Part shown: positions 39,599 through 50,489 of the stretch, piece by piece | How the letters are laid out: each line of letters starts with the position of its first letter | Numbering within the stretch: position 1 is the first letter of the stretch | DNA from: Acanthacorydalis orientalis | Taxonomy: Eukaryota > Arthropoda > Insecta > Megaloptera > Corydalidae | Assembly: GCA_034766995.1 (NCBI GenBank) | Contig: CM068321.1 | Coordinates: 10,319,026-10,383,025, forward strand | Direction: 5' to 3' | DNA length: 64,000 nt | Notes under the pieces: generated by a model | What the model saw: the letters and a program-made list of their open reading frames with translations, nothing else | Told to the model about the DNA's origin: nothing | Database searches by the model: none | Made by a program: the position numbers and the translations under genes

Positions 39599-40089
39599 AT
39601 CTAATATACTTAGTCTTTTGAAACAATACACCCAACAGTTTTGTTTAAAATGTCATCAGTTCATTATTAATGTCATATTTTTTCCTAATAAAATCTTTGT
39701 GGGTATTATATAATTTGATATTTTTTCTAAACATTCAAATATTAGAATATTTAAATTCAGAAAATATAATAATATAAAATTCATAAGTATTTGTTGGGTA
39801 TCAGAAAATTTTTGTATGATTGTAATTAATAAAAAGTACTTGTAATGTTATGTTTTTAAGTACGATTCATGGACCGTTCAATAGTAGCCATAGTTACATT
39901 TGTTCACTTTTGGTAATAATTTATAACTTTAGGTATTTGGAATAAAGTAATAAAAATAACTTCTAGATCGAGTTTTAATATTGTATAATTCATTTCCTAA
40001 AATTATTTCGCATATTCTATTTTATATACATATTTGCGTGCATATATATTTATTTTTGTACTGTGTGTATATTTATTCACAAAAACATC

Positions 40090-40400
40090 CGTTTGAATAA
40101 CATAACGTAATACTCTGACTTAATCATCCTGTCACTAACGTTCACTGCGGTCCACCAATCGCTCCACGTGCTACTCTGATTGGCACGTGTATCTGCGAAA
40201 CACGTGCAAACAACGCTTGTGTCGCATACAATGTTATATATACCCGCAGCCGTCATCGGGTAGTTCCTCCACCGGCACGACACAAATCAACAACGCGGAA
40301 ACGCCTGTCCGACCGACCACCCATCCGTGTAACCGTCATTTCATCTATCTACTTATCCGTTTACCCGTCTGAATTCGTCTTCTCGACGTATTTCATTTCT
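40090..40400 (+). promoter_or_regulatory. GC island with three CACGTG boxes, CCAAT motifs and TATA-like run
   Basis: CACGTG occurs at 40165-40170, 40184-40189 and 40201-40206. CCAAT lies just before the first (ACCAATCGC), and its reverse ATTGG lies between the first and second. TATATATA follows at 40235-40242, then a CpG-rich stretch. The order CCAAT, E-boxes, TATA resembles a promoter pointing to the + strand, or an enhancer. CACGTG is the canonical site of bHLH factors (Myc/Max, USF, CLOCK/CYCLE type). No gene was recognised downstream; the 61-codon frame at 40187 looks random. Confidence 0.4.
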
Positions 40401-40903
40401 TGTATCGTCTCATTCCATCGTTTTTGGGAGTAATGTTCATTGCACGCAGTATTTTTATACATCAGTGTAGTACTGCTATTAACAAAGCCACTAGTTGATT
40501 GTGCAACTTGTATACGTCCTCCACGTCGCGCAGTTTCATGGACGTAATGTATTTATTTTATTGAGGAGAAATTAAAGAGAAATACATTTTGAAAATCTCG
40601 GTATTATAAAGTAACGATTTCAATTTGAGAGTAAATATCCAGCAAAGTGTTTTATAAACATTAATTTTAATTATTTTCCAATTTTATGCCTCGTTACTTG
40701 CAATTGTGTTACCTTTTTTTAAAGACTGTTATTGTTTGTCACAACCAGGTTTAGTAGTTCTATTGTTTTCAGATAGTTGGATTGATTTTTGACAATATAC
40801 ATAAAAAGAATATAAAAAGAATTAAATGATATTTTCTTATAATTATGACGTAGTAATTTAAAAATCAGTGACATCAATATTTATTTGTACGATATATATA
40901 CTA

Positions 40904-41718
40904 AGAGTGTCGTTTGATAAGTATGGCAAAAAGCAAGTTAAACATCGTTTATTTTATTTTTTTAAAAAACGGTTTTATTTCTTAACATAGTCTTCATCGA
41001 GGGCTGTACACTTGGTCAAGCGACCCTGAAAAATATGCATTGATAGCGGCTATGATAGCCTCATTCGAGGAGGATTTCTTACCATTGAACCAAATTTTTA
41101 ACTTTCGGAAAAGGAAAAAGTCGCACGAGGCCAAGTCCGCAGAATAGGGTGGATGAGAAATCAATTCGAATCCTAATTCGTGCAATTTTGCCATTGCGAC
41201 AGTCGATTTGTGGGACGACGCTTTGTGCTAGTGAAAGAACACTTTTTTGTATGCCAATCTTAGCCATTTTTATTGAGCTCTTCTTTCAAACGATCAATAA
41301 TGTTGCATAATAGGCTCTTGTTATCGTTTTTCTCTTCGCTAAGTAGTTGATCAGGATGATTCCTTGTGAATCCCAAAAAAACAGTAACCTTCTTCTCAGC
41401 CGACAAGAGAGTCTTCAGCTCCGTCGACGCACTTTTACAAGTCGTTGTCCACTGCTTCGACTCAGGTGTGTAGTGGTGATTCTATGTTTCATCCACGCTG
41501 ACGAATCAGTGCAAAAGGTCTGCTCGTTTTTTTACATTTTTACGGAAACTACTACAATGTTCGTTTCAAACTTCTGTAGAACGTGAACAACTCTTCGCTT
41601 TTGACTGAAATTTCGTCTATGTTAGTTTGAAAAGTAGCACTTGATAGCCGTGACGTTACCAAATTAATCCTGGCGCTATATCATAGAAATTTACCATACT
41701 TATCAAACGACCCACGTG
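40904..41718 (-). mobile_element. Internally deleted mariner-like element with both TIRs
   Basis: The ends are inverted repeats sharing TCGTTTGATAAGTATGG: left GAGTGTCGTTTGATAAG at 40905, and on the opposite strand GTGGGTCGTTTGATAAG at the right. TA dinucleotides at 40902-40903 and 41719-41720 fit the target duplication of Tc1/mariner elements. The element is about 815 bp against roughly 1.3 kb for a full mariner. The first 2-8 bases of the two ends differ, so the exact termini are uncertain by a few bases. The coding strand is minus. Confidence 0.88.
40985..41545 (-). pseudogene. Mariner transposase remnant (C-terminal two thirds)
   Basis: The minus strand gives AMAKLHELGFELISHPPYSADL followed by ASCDFFLFRKLKIWFNGKK and SSNEAIIAAINAYF, the mariner block HPPYSPDLAPSDFFLF with the third catalytic Asp (here ASCD), in an irritans/mauritiana-like form. 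Further upstream in shifted frames come VKVRRR, FFWDSQGIILINYLAKRKTI and YYATLLIV, the family's VFWDSxGIIxIDYLxKGKTI and YYAxLL blocks. Several frameshifts and stops separate the parts. The N-terminal helix-turn-helix region is missing, which explains the short element length. No functional protein is possible. Confidence 0.9.
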
Positions 41719-41859
41719 TAAGCTATTTATGTCTTTAATATCGATTTATATTTTCTAATAGAAATTGAATATTTGTAGAAATGGTTGCTAGTGATTGTTT
41801 TTTATAATTATTTCACAAATATTCAAGGGTTAAATCATTTTATCATATAAGTTTTTTCA

Positions 41860-42350
41860 CCCCACAGTTGATACGGTCATGCTGAATTCTATCATCCACG
41901 TCTGCTGCCATTGTACCGATTTATTTTCGTCCAGACCGTTCGATGTTCACGCTCTCGATTTACATTTATATATCGTCTCTCTCTTTTCAATTCAATTCTC
42001 GTATCTGTTACATTCGCTCATCACGGCTAATTTATTCCCGAATTGAATGTTGGTCGTTGGCTGTTGTTTATAACATTGAAGATTTTCCCGTACGTGCGCG
42101 CGTACAGACTGAGTGTGCTGATGAAATTCGCTACAAATTAACATAAATCGTCGAATGAACACAATGGGACTTTAATAATTGTAGCAGAGATCGGCGGCGA
42201 GCTCTCGTTTATTTTCGGGATTTGTAATAATTAAATGATACGTCCGATTATGTCGTAGTTTACTATTTTATTATTGTAGTTTTCACGAACGATGGTTCGT
42301 TTCTCGTTACGCTACAAACGATTTTATTTTTATGAGCTAAATAGGAAATT
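41860..42350. other. GC-richer block between two mariners
   Basis: Contains GATCGGCGGCGAGCTCTCG, GTACGTGCGCGCGTAC (near-palindromic) and CGAACGATGGTTCG. Noncoding in appearance; it is unrelated to the mariner sequences on either side. Confidence 0.38.
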
Positions 42351-42440
42351 AAACGTACGCTCTTTGTATTTGTTTACTTTTTACGTGGTCGTTTTTATTA
42401 TTCATTTATATTAAAAATAGTTTTTCTTGCTTATGTTTGC

Positions 42441-42442
<2 letters not shown>

Positions 42443-42507
<65 letters not shown>

Positions 42508-42509
42508 TG
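42443..42509. repeat. (TA)n microsatellite
   Basis: One TGTA interruption. Confidence 0.96.
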
Positions 42510-42868
42510 TGGTCAAATTATTTAACTAATTATTTACAGTGAATATATTCTGAAATAATTTAAATTACACTGCAAAGAGTTATTAGAAAAAAACAAGTTA
42601 GTTAAAAGGTGCCTTCACCGACCACTTTCACGAGATTTTCTAATTCACGAGATTATCCAAAATTCTAACTGTACAAGTTGTGTGCCTCTGTGTTTCAAAA
42701 TCAGTCTGATAGACTACAAGGTTCCTCCGGTTATAAAACATTTTATTTTTAAAATATTTTATCTAATACATTATATAACACTTTCCGGTTATAAACTACC
42801 TCGAGATGTCTATATTGCTGTCTTTTTTCTTTATTTCATATTCGTTTTTCTATGCGAATTCTATTCTA

Positions 42869-43433
42869 TTAGGTTGATAGGAAAATAATTGTGGTTTTTG
42901 CTTTCTGAATTCCAATTTTATTATTTTTTAATGAAAGTTTCATTTCCCTGTGTTCATGTTAATATCATTTTAAAATCCATTTTCGGTCTGTATTTTGGTT
43001 ACATCGAATTTGATTTTATTAATAATTTTGCTTCCAATTGGGCTATTGAATTAAAGATGGAAAAGAAGCAAACAAGAGTAATTTTTTGAGTTCAAAAAGG
43101 GTGGTAAAGCAGCAGAAACTGTTCATAAACTAAATGTTGCTTTTGGTATGGGTATTATTAAGGAACGTACGGTGCAATGGTGGTTCCAAAAATTTGGTGC
43201 TGGCGATAAGAATCTTGAAGATGAACTAGGTCGCGGGCGTTTTTCTGTAGTTCATAACGACCAACTGAAGATATTAGTTTTATCAGAATCACGCACAACA
43301 ATTCGAGAGCTTGCACAAAAATAAGGCGTTAGTCATCCAGCAGTTCCGGACCACTTAAAACAGCTATTTAAACCAAAAAAGCTTAAAATTTATTTGAATG
43401 TCCTAAACCACAATTATTTTTCTAACAACCTAA
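42869..43433 (+). mobile_element. Internally deleted mariner (mellifera/Hsmar1-like) with both TIRs
   Basis: Left end TTAGGTTGATAGGAAAATAA followed by TTGTGGTTT; right end, read on the opposite strand, TTAGGTTGTTAGAAAAATAA followed by TTGTGGTTT. TA duplications lie at 42867-42868 and 43434-43435. The element is 565 bp, so more than half of a full mariner (about 1.3 kb) is deleted from the 3' part. The two ends are well matched, so this copy may have been mobilised in trans after the deletion. Confidence 0.93.
43057..43385 (+). pseudogene. Mariner transposase N-terminal remnant
   Basis: The start is MEKKQTRVIF at 43057, then a frameshift near 43086, then EFKKGGKAAETVHKLNVAFG, ERTVQWWFQKFGAGDKNLED, ELGRGRFSVVHNDQLKIL and TTIRELAQK. 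A stop at 43322-43324 precedes GVSHPAVPDHLKQLFKPKKL. This is the paired helix-turn-helix DNA-binding region of mellifera/Hsmar1-type mariners, including the characteristic GRP-like linker and the RELA...GVSHTTVxxHLKQLGKVKKL segment. The sequence then jumps to the right terminal repeat, so the whole catalytic domain is deleted. Only two disabling changes occur in about 110 codons, so the insertion seems relatively young. Confidence 0.92.
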
Positions 43434-43439
43434 TATTTC

Positions 43440-44360
43440 TATTTTTATTATCTTCAGGTAGATCTTGAATCGTAGTAATAAAGCAGATCTTAAACTCATT
43501 GACTTGAAAATCTCACCAAGGATGACGAAAGTTGAAACTAGTTGTTTAAGACAGGAATTCGCATCTAACTTACATGATTCGTATAGAATAACTAAACTAT
43601 AAGATTATAGGAAGAGCTATATCGTATTTAAATCTTCTTGTAGATTAAAAGCGAGACTAGCCTGAAATAACTAAAAAATTGAAAGAATTTAGTTAATTCA
43701 TTACTTAGATTTTTTAAAGTTATTTTTAAGTTATTTTTAAGTTAAAAGAATGTCTTACTAATTATTCATTGTAGTATATTTCAGGCGAATAGCCTTTAGA
43801 ATGTTGTGATATTTTGCTACTGGACCTGAACAGATTGAATTTTTTAATTGTTTTTAATTCATTAGAAGTTATTATTTGCTATTAAAATGGATATCACTGT
43901 AAAACTGGTTTCACGTTGTACTCTAATAACAAGTGTATGTTTATTAATTTATCCCGGTGATAATATTAAAAATTGAATTTTGTTTAGCATCGTTTATAAA
44001 TATTTTCTCTTTTTCGGCGTAGTATTTGTTGTTGTTAGGTATTTTTTTGACATTAAAACTATTTAAATCTTATCGTTTGAAATTTCAAGTAAATTTTGAA
44101 TACTACTAATATATAATATAATTGCACTTTTTCATATCTGTAATTTCGCGGATGCGTTGTCCCAATGGTTGTCGTTCACATGGATCATTTGAGTGTTTGT
44201 TTTTCATTGCTAGTTTCTCTAGGTGCATTTTTGAAACTTTAAAATCTATCAGAAGATGGAACACGTGCCGAAACAAGTAGTGAAGAACAGACACTTAAAT
44301 AATCCAAAAAATGAAAACAGGACAATTTCTAATATGTACTTAAAAATATTATGGATGAAT
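43440..44360. other. AT-rich stretch, nothing seen
   Basis: Ordinary intron DNA after the mariner; no coding signal. Confidence 0.55.
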
Positions 44361-44365
44361 AATAT

Positions 44366-44370
<5 letters not shown>

Positions 44371-44409
<39 letters not shown>
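44371..44409. repeat. (TA)n microsatellite
   Basis: Uninterrupted run. Confidence 0.95.
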
Positions 44410-44414
<5 letters not shown>

Positions 44415-44439
44415 TCATTCATTCTTTCTTACTATTTAC

Positions 44440-44960
44440 TACAGTCGTGCGTTTTGCTACAACTTACTTTATTGAAGAAACGAAAGTATTACGTTATTGC
44501 TTCAAGTCATGCGATGTGAGTTATGATACGTGTATATACGTGTAGTGTAACGATGAACGATGATGATGTGCGATCTTGATGCGAGTTGATTTTTTTCCTT
44601 TTATTTTATTGTCGACTATAATAGTCGAACAAGAGGTCGAAATGATGACCGAGCAACAGAAAGTGCGCGCTCTCGAAAAAATAATCTCAAAGTTCGACGT
44701 AAAGTTTGCTAGAAGTAATTTCAGAAACAGCGAAAGCTACTAAACTTCCGTTCTTCAGTTCGGTCAGTTTTCTTGCTGTTACGATTTTCTCGTACACATA
44801 TACACCTACATATATATAAGTGGTTCGTATTTTTCACGCGTACGATTGTGTTGCGTCAAACAATCAGTGTAGTACAGAATGGACGCCAGTTCGCTTACTT
44901 ACTTACATACTTGTTTTTTTTTCCGATATAAACTCTCTTTCTATTCGCTTGACTCATTGT
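44440..44960. other. GC-richer block with short dyad
   Basis: TCGACTAT-A-ATAGTCGA is a perfect dyad at 44612-44628. A short open frame MMTEQQKVRALEKIISKFDV... (44642-44743, 33 codons) follows 14 bp later; its residue mix looks protein-like, but it is too short and unflanked by splice sites to call. Confidence 0.35.
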
Positions 44961-45119
44961 ACGTGGTTATCTTTTAAAAGAAGCGTTTTTTTTTATTAAG
45001 TTTTCATACTGCTGTGTGGAATAAGTTAATGTGTTTAATATATACAGAGGAAATTTAAAAAAAATAAAATTCTTACATGTTTATTTTCTAATTTTTATCA
45101 TTCATCTGTTTTTTTAAAT

Positions 45120-45122
<3 letters not shown>

Positions 45123-45181
<59 letters not shown>

Positions 45182-45211
45182 GTACATTCATGCATACATA
45201 CATACATGCAT

Positions 45212-45245
<34 letters not shown>
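45123..45245. repeat. (TA)n and (TACA)n compound
   Basis: TA run, then CATA/TACA units, then a second TA run; it lies 130 bp before the piggyBac remnant. Confidence 0.94.
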
Positions 45246-45379
45246 TCACAAGCGATTTTTTTTACTTACTGTACAAACAATAAAATTGTTACTTTCCAGT
45301 TAAAAATAATGTATTGATCATCCTAAGTTTGTAATTAATAACACTTTTCCTGTCAATCTGGGAATAGATTATTGTTATT

Positions 45380-45965
45380 CTATAAAAAATGAAAGACATT
45401 TCAATGCTGAGTATTTGGAATTCATCGAGAATACAAAGCGTAAATAGAAAACCGAGAAGCGTTAAAAATAAACCGAGAGTGGTTGTCCATTACAACAAAA
45501 TATATAGGAGGTATGGATAAGGCAGATCAGTATAGTACTACCTACGTATTTCTGCGAAAATCACAAAAGAGGCGGAAAAAAATGTTTTTCTGAGAAGTAT
45601 ATAAAGATATGTGCAAAAAATTCGTACAAATTGTATAAGAAGTTATCGAGAAAAAAGTGAAGATCCTATTTCTCAATCGAAGTTTATGGTCGAAAATTAG
45701 ACCAACTTTGCGACGGACCTACCACATCTCGTTGAAAACCATCTACTTCCACAAGAAAGAAAAACTCGCTGGCAAGGTTCACGTACGTCGAAGAATCTAA
45801 GGTAGATGAAGTAAAAAGTATCTAGTGGGCTACAATTATAAAACTAACAAAGAAAGACGGGAAACCGGCTATTATTATGGTGCTTATACGCGAAAATCAA
45901 GTTTGTATATTGAAGATTGTTTTGAAAGATACCACACCATCAAAGATTATAAAGTGTAAAGTTTA
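45380..45965 (+). pseudogene. PiggyBac-like transposase 3' fragment, degenerate
   Basis: The plus strand, over several frames, gives KPRVVVHYNK, a GGMDKADQYSTTYVFLRKSQ block and KKMFF. This resembles the piggyBac/PGBD4-type motif KPxVVxxYNxxMGGVDxxDQ..YSxxRKSxKWWxKxFF, in which the MGGVDxxD aspartate is catalytic. After an interrupted middle part (KTIYFHKKEKLAGKVHVRRR) come RRETGYYYGAYTRKSSLYIE and DCFERYHTIKDYKV, the end of the cysteine-rich C-terminal domain. In that domain several cysteines are replaced by Tyr (TAT where TGT is expected), so the zinc-binding site is destroyed. At least three frameshifts or stops occur. A polyadenylation-like AATAAAA follows at about 45966. The N-terminal part is absent. 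Confidence 0.82.
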
Positions 45966-46051
45966 ATAAAATGTAATAAAACTTGTCTTTTCTAAGCATG
46001 CGAAAGTTTTATTGTAATAAAATAATACTTATTGGCATCACAGATCAATCT

Positions 46052-46110
46052 TTAACACGTTAACTGCCACGGTGGTCACCTGTGACCGGCGCTTATCTTC
46101 TCAGTAGAGA
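46052..46110. mobile_element. Solo piggyBac-type terminus
   Basis: TTAA at 46052-46055 is followed by CACGTTAACTGCCACGG and then a hairpin GGTCAC-CT-GTGACC (46074-46087). The first bases match the ends of the elements at 48672 and 52624 (TTAACACGTT). No inverted partner end is evident nearby, and its orientation does not fit as the right end of the transposase fragment just upstream. It may be a broken second element. Confidence 0.6.
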
Positions 46111-46416
46111 TTTTTAGAATGATTAAAATAAGATGAATATCGTCTGACTTTCAATTTCAAATCGTATGCGAACTTTTGCACCGATCCAATATTTATATGA
46201 TAATTAATAAGATAGTGATTAAAATGTTGGTAAAGAATCAGATTTTTATGAATCTTCTTCGGATATAATATAGAAACGAATCAGCTAAGTCAAATAACTT
46301 ATGTGTATCTACCGAAGTCGAACTGTTTTCATGTCAGTAAATTACATGATTCAATCGTTGTGATTGTAAACAATAACGGATTTATTTGACGTTTACAAAC
46401 AATTCAAATATAAATT

Positions 46417-46419
<3 letters not shown>

Positions 46420-46470
<51 letters not shown>
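46420..46470. repeat. (TA)n microsatellite
   Basis: Ends in ACACAC. Confidence 0.96.
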
Positions 46471-46472
<2 letters not shown>

Positions 46473-46479
46473 TTATTCT

Positions 46480-46740
46480 ATTTATTGGATGCCGGAATCA
46501 ATGTCTCGTACGAACTTCACGTCGGAACGTTTACGTAATCGCTGTCACGTAAAAATGTATTTTAAATCAATTTACGTCCCGCGTTGTTTGTCAAACGCAC
46601 CACCGTCACCAACGTCGTCGTATAACATGGAACAACTTCATATTCAAATGACGGCTCGTCGACACAACGATTATATCGCAACGGCCATTGTTTGTGGAAA
46701 CGTGCGATGATTGTGTGTCGATCTAGAAGGATTTTCGTAG
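46480..46740. other. GC island
   Basis: CpG-rich with TTACGTAA at 46531-46538, GCTGTCACGTAAAAATG and GGCTCGTCGACACAACG. A 73-codon frame at 46489 is not recognisable. Confidence 0.38.
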
Positions 46741-47499
46741 CATATGCTAGAGTATAACTATGAGTTGGTTTTCTTCAGATTTCTCTATATTATACAATCT
46801 TATTATTATTGATTATAATTGAACTAGATATTTACTGTGGATAATATAATATTTTTGTATGTACCTAATAGTTACACTTCCAATCATATTCGTATCCATC
46901 TCTCTCAACATGATTAATTAAAGAGTAGAAAAATCAGTTAATCTTTTTTAAAGTATTGTACGTAATGATAACTAATTTTGGGTATTATAATATTGTCAAA
47001 TATTAACTGTAAAAATAGAATATAGAAGAAACCAATACGGAAGAAACATAATAGGCTTGTATTTATATAAAATAATTATTATTGTTTTTTTTCCTTAAAT
47101 ATTTGTTTACATAAAGTACACTTTCACGTTAGTTTCGTTTAAAATTATATCTTATCAGTAGTTATATCTTATAATTATTTTTTCATATGTTCTTTAACGT
47201 TATAGGAAGGAATAATAAAGAAATCTGTATTGAACTTCAAACATTGATTGTTACTTATTATCAAAATTGAACAAAATATGCACATTAGGTGATATTTTAA
47301 TTAAAAGTTATTATACTCTGTGATGTATAATAAAGCGGTACAAAATAAAAAAAGAATAAAGATAAACATGGGAATATCAATATAAAATTGTTAAATATAT
47401 TGAACAAATGATTATGAAGGAAATAAACAAATATCTTAGGAAAAATATGTAAGGCTTTCACAATTTTTTTTCATTTCACCAACTACAAAAAATAATTTT

Positions 47500-47680
47500 C
47501 TGTATCTTGGCACTTTGTGGATGTTAGAATTTCCATAGAAATCCAACAATTAAAAATGATTAATACTCATTTATGAGGTGTTTTTGATTAGAGATTTTTT
47601 TGTACATTATTGGTCGAGAGAAAAATTCATTTATGAAGATAAATTTAACTACTGTACCAGAAATATATTATATCTACAGC
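47500..47680. repeat. Long-inverted-repeat family, copy M (right arm)
   Basis: GTTAGAATTTCCATAGAAAT, then GATTAATACTC, TTTTTGATTAGAGATTTTTT and the outer end AAAAATTCATTTATGAAGAT, AAATTTAACTACTGTACCAG. Confidence 0.6.
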
Positions 47681-48303
47681 ACTGGTAAAAATTTAACAAA
47701 ATTTTGAAAAATCGACGTATCCAGAAAATATATGTGACTATAAAAAAATGGTTATAACGTTCGAGTAGCTAGAAAAAGTCGTTTGTATATAAAATTAACA
47801 GATCAAAACAGTTTGAATTGGAAAAATATAAAAATTATAAATTTGATTCTCGGAAGAAAATCATTTTTAAAGAAGTAAATGATTTTTCAGTTTTTCAGGC
47901 AAATGGAAAACACATTCTTTTGATGGATTTTGATTGGATGTACATTTTTCAGACATTATAAATTGATAATACAACAGATCAGACCAGAAAAATAGGCGTG
48001 GGTGAACAAAATCTTTTTAACCTTTTGTGAAATATAATAATGGATAGTAGTAATATTATAACGTATTTTTTCAGTTGCTATTATTGGACATTTATATTTT
48101 TCCGACGAAATTAAGAAAATATGAAGTATATGGTTATCTTAAAACACGATTTCAAGTCCAGTGTGGATCACTTGCTAATTTCAAACAACTATATTTTGTT
48201 AAGATAACGATCTTCATTTGTAGAGACAAATTTGTAAAATCCAGTACAGTTGATTATCAGTTGTTGAATAATATTAAGAAAAACGTCTGTACTACTACAT
48301 GAT

Positions 48304-48350
<47 letters not shown>
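48304..48350. repeat. (TA)n microsatellite
   Basis: Starts with TACATACATA. Confidence 0.95.
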
Positions 48351-48355
<5 letters not shown>

Positions 48356-48844
48356 GTATGTATTAAAAGCAATATTTGAACCGAATTTAACTGATTACAA
48401 TTTGACTTTCTAATTAATTTGACTCTGAAAAAGTTTTTTAAATGATATTGTCTTACCTATATTATAATTAACCAATGAAATTGAAAAAACACTTTATCTA
48501 TTACTAACTTGTTTTATAGTAGAATTGTAGAAGTATTCTTTTATACAGAATCTCACATAAGTCGGTGTTTTCAGTTTAATAATCGTTTAACTCAATTCAT
48601 TATTCATTAAGTTTTGCATTAACACGGCATTAAAATTAAAATCTATTTTTGTCATTTGAAACTTTGGTTAACACGTTCGCTACCAGGGTCTCAGAGAAAA
48701 ATTACCACCACAGCCCAAATGTTTTATTATTCTAATATGACTCCAATTGTCATCAATTTTTGTAGGATGTATTTATAACATTCTAAATAAGAGAAATAAT
48801 CGATTTTACAAACTGACACACATATGTGACGCTAGGCGTACGTC

Positions 48845-48857
48845 ATATATATGTATG

Positions 48858-48934
<77 letters not shown>
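48845..48934. repeat. (TA)n inside piggyBac remnant
   Basis: Interrupted by TGTATG, AATA and TGTA; it grew within the element at 48672-49332. Confidence 0.95.
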
Positions 48935-48937
<3 letters not shown>

Positions 48938-49014
48938 ATGAAACATCGAAGGAAATGAATTGACTTAGATGAAAAATAAAATAACGTTTTTCAAAGTGTA
49001 ATACAAGTTATTTA

Positions 49015-49155
49015 TTTTCACGATAAATTTTGAAAAATTTATCCATACATAGCCCAATGGGTAGGGGTCCTTTATTTGTTTCACAAATTTCGCAGGTATA
49101 CATAGTAGCTGTGTACCGTTTCTTGGTGGCGCATACATGACATCTAATTCCTCAG
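49015..49155 (-). pseudogene. PiggyBac transposase cysteine-rich C-terminus
   Basis: The minus strand reads GIRCHVCATKKRYTATMYTC followed by EICETNKGPLPIGLCMDKFF and KIYRENK, then a stop. The C-x2-C ... C-x2-C ... C spacing followed by an aromatic-rich tail fits the C-terminal zinc-binding domain of piggyBac-like transposases, which binds the terminal repeats. It is the only coding part left in this element. A stop codon interrupts the frame just upstream. The call rests on cysteine spacing and on the piggyBac-type ends around it. Confidence 0.75.
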
Positions 49156-49339
49156 ACCAAGAACATTCTACATCTATTTTATTGCTTTAAACTCAACCAA
49201 TCCGTTTGCGACACGATTTGGAGCAATCAAATATCATAAACTAAAAAAAGAACACATGTCACATATTTACGACGCCGGGATCAGGTAAGAAAATCGGTTC
49301 GTTACATATATGTGACGCTGGTAGCGAACGTGTTAATGT

Positions 49340-50480
49340 ACATAAAAATCCTTTTTCATTATATAAGAAACATCAGTTATTAATTATAAAATATAACATG
49401 TATAAATTTAAATTTTGACGATTTTTTGCGAACTTTTAAAATTTTAGAAAATTGAGGAATGTGAAGTATTTGACTTTATATACTATTTATATTCAAAGGG
49501 TGGACCTTTCTCAACAAATGTTTCTATGAACTAGTTATAAGGTTCAGTAAATAGGTTATACACAAAAAATGAATTTTTCGTATTTTATTTATTCAGCTGC
49601 CTTATGAAAACAATGTCCTGTTTATGCTGTATGATCGAGTTTAGTGTGGTATGCAAAGTACGGCATTATATTATTGTAAAATGTGTAATATCCATTTGCA
49701 CGCCTGATATTTTTCAAATTTTTACGTAAATACAAATATTTGTTAAACAAACCTCACACTTAATTTCACACATGTTCCGTTAACACAACCTTTTTGTTAC
49801 GTGGAATCCAATGGTTATTTTTTTTGTGAAAATGTGTAATTTGTGTTTATTAATACATATTTTTTTTAAAAAAATATTTCTTAAAAATACTATCTTTTCA
49901 ATGATTTGATTTTAATGGGTTACAGTTACATAAATATAAGACAATATATATGAAAACACAATATTTTATAATATGTTTGAATTATGATGTAAATAACGCC
50001 AACAACTATAAAAAGTAGAGTAAATGTAAACCTTTTCGAGGAAATAAGACAAACCGGTATTCCAACATTTTAAAAAACCTGTAACATAGATCCATTATGT
50101 AGAAAGGTTCACTTTTATTAGTTATTGATGGCATATTTTAAAACATATTCAATTTTTGTATTCAAGATTTGGAATTAATTTTATTTTCAATTTTAATATT
50201 TGAGATATCTGTATTCTGAACAAATTTCTTTCAACTTAATAAAATAATAATGTGAGAAAAGAGCAATCTGTCAAATGGAAATAGATAAAACATCTAAAAT
50301 TAAAGTTTGACATTGTTCGTAGTCACAGAGTTAATTTATCAAAAAACAGAATACATTGAGAGTTGAATGATGTGTAATTGATGATTTGATTTGAATCCAA
50401 GTCCTTCAGATGTTACAAAAATAAATGTGTAATGCTTTTGAGTAAATCTTAAAAAAATATACTTTTATCCATACTACTGT
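49340..50480. other. AT-rich stretch, nothing seen
   Basis: Ordinary intron DNA between the piggyBac remnant and the next GC island. Confidence 0.55.
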
Positions 50481-50489
50481 TCACTCATT

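Larger units (their letters stand above)
48672..49332 (-). mobile_element. Deleted piggyBac-like element with TTAA duplications
   Basis: The terminal repeats CACGTTCGCTACCAG are identical at both ends (left 48672; right, opposite strand, ending 49332) and are bounded by TTAA at 48668-48671 and 49333-49336, the piggyBac target site. It is 661 bp long. It carries a (TA)n tract (48845-48934) and the remains of the transposase C-terminus on the minus strand. Confidence 0.9.

Noticed and set aside
44642..44743. A 33-codon frame beginning MMTEQQKVRALEK
   Set aside because: It looks protein-like but is too short, with no splice sites or homology; mentioned only in the island entry.
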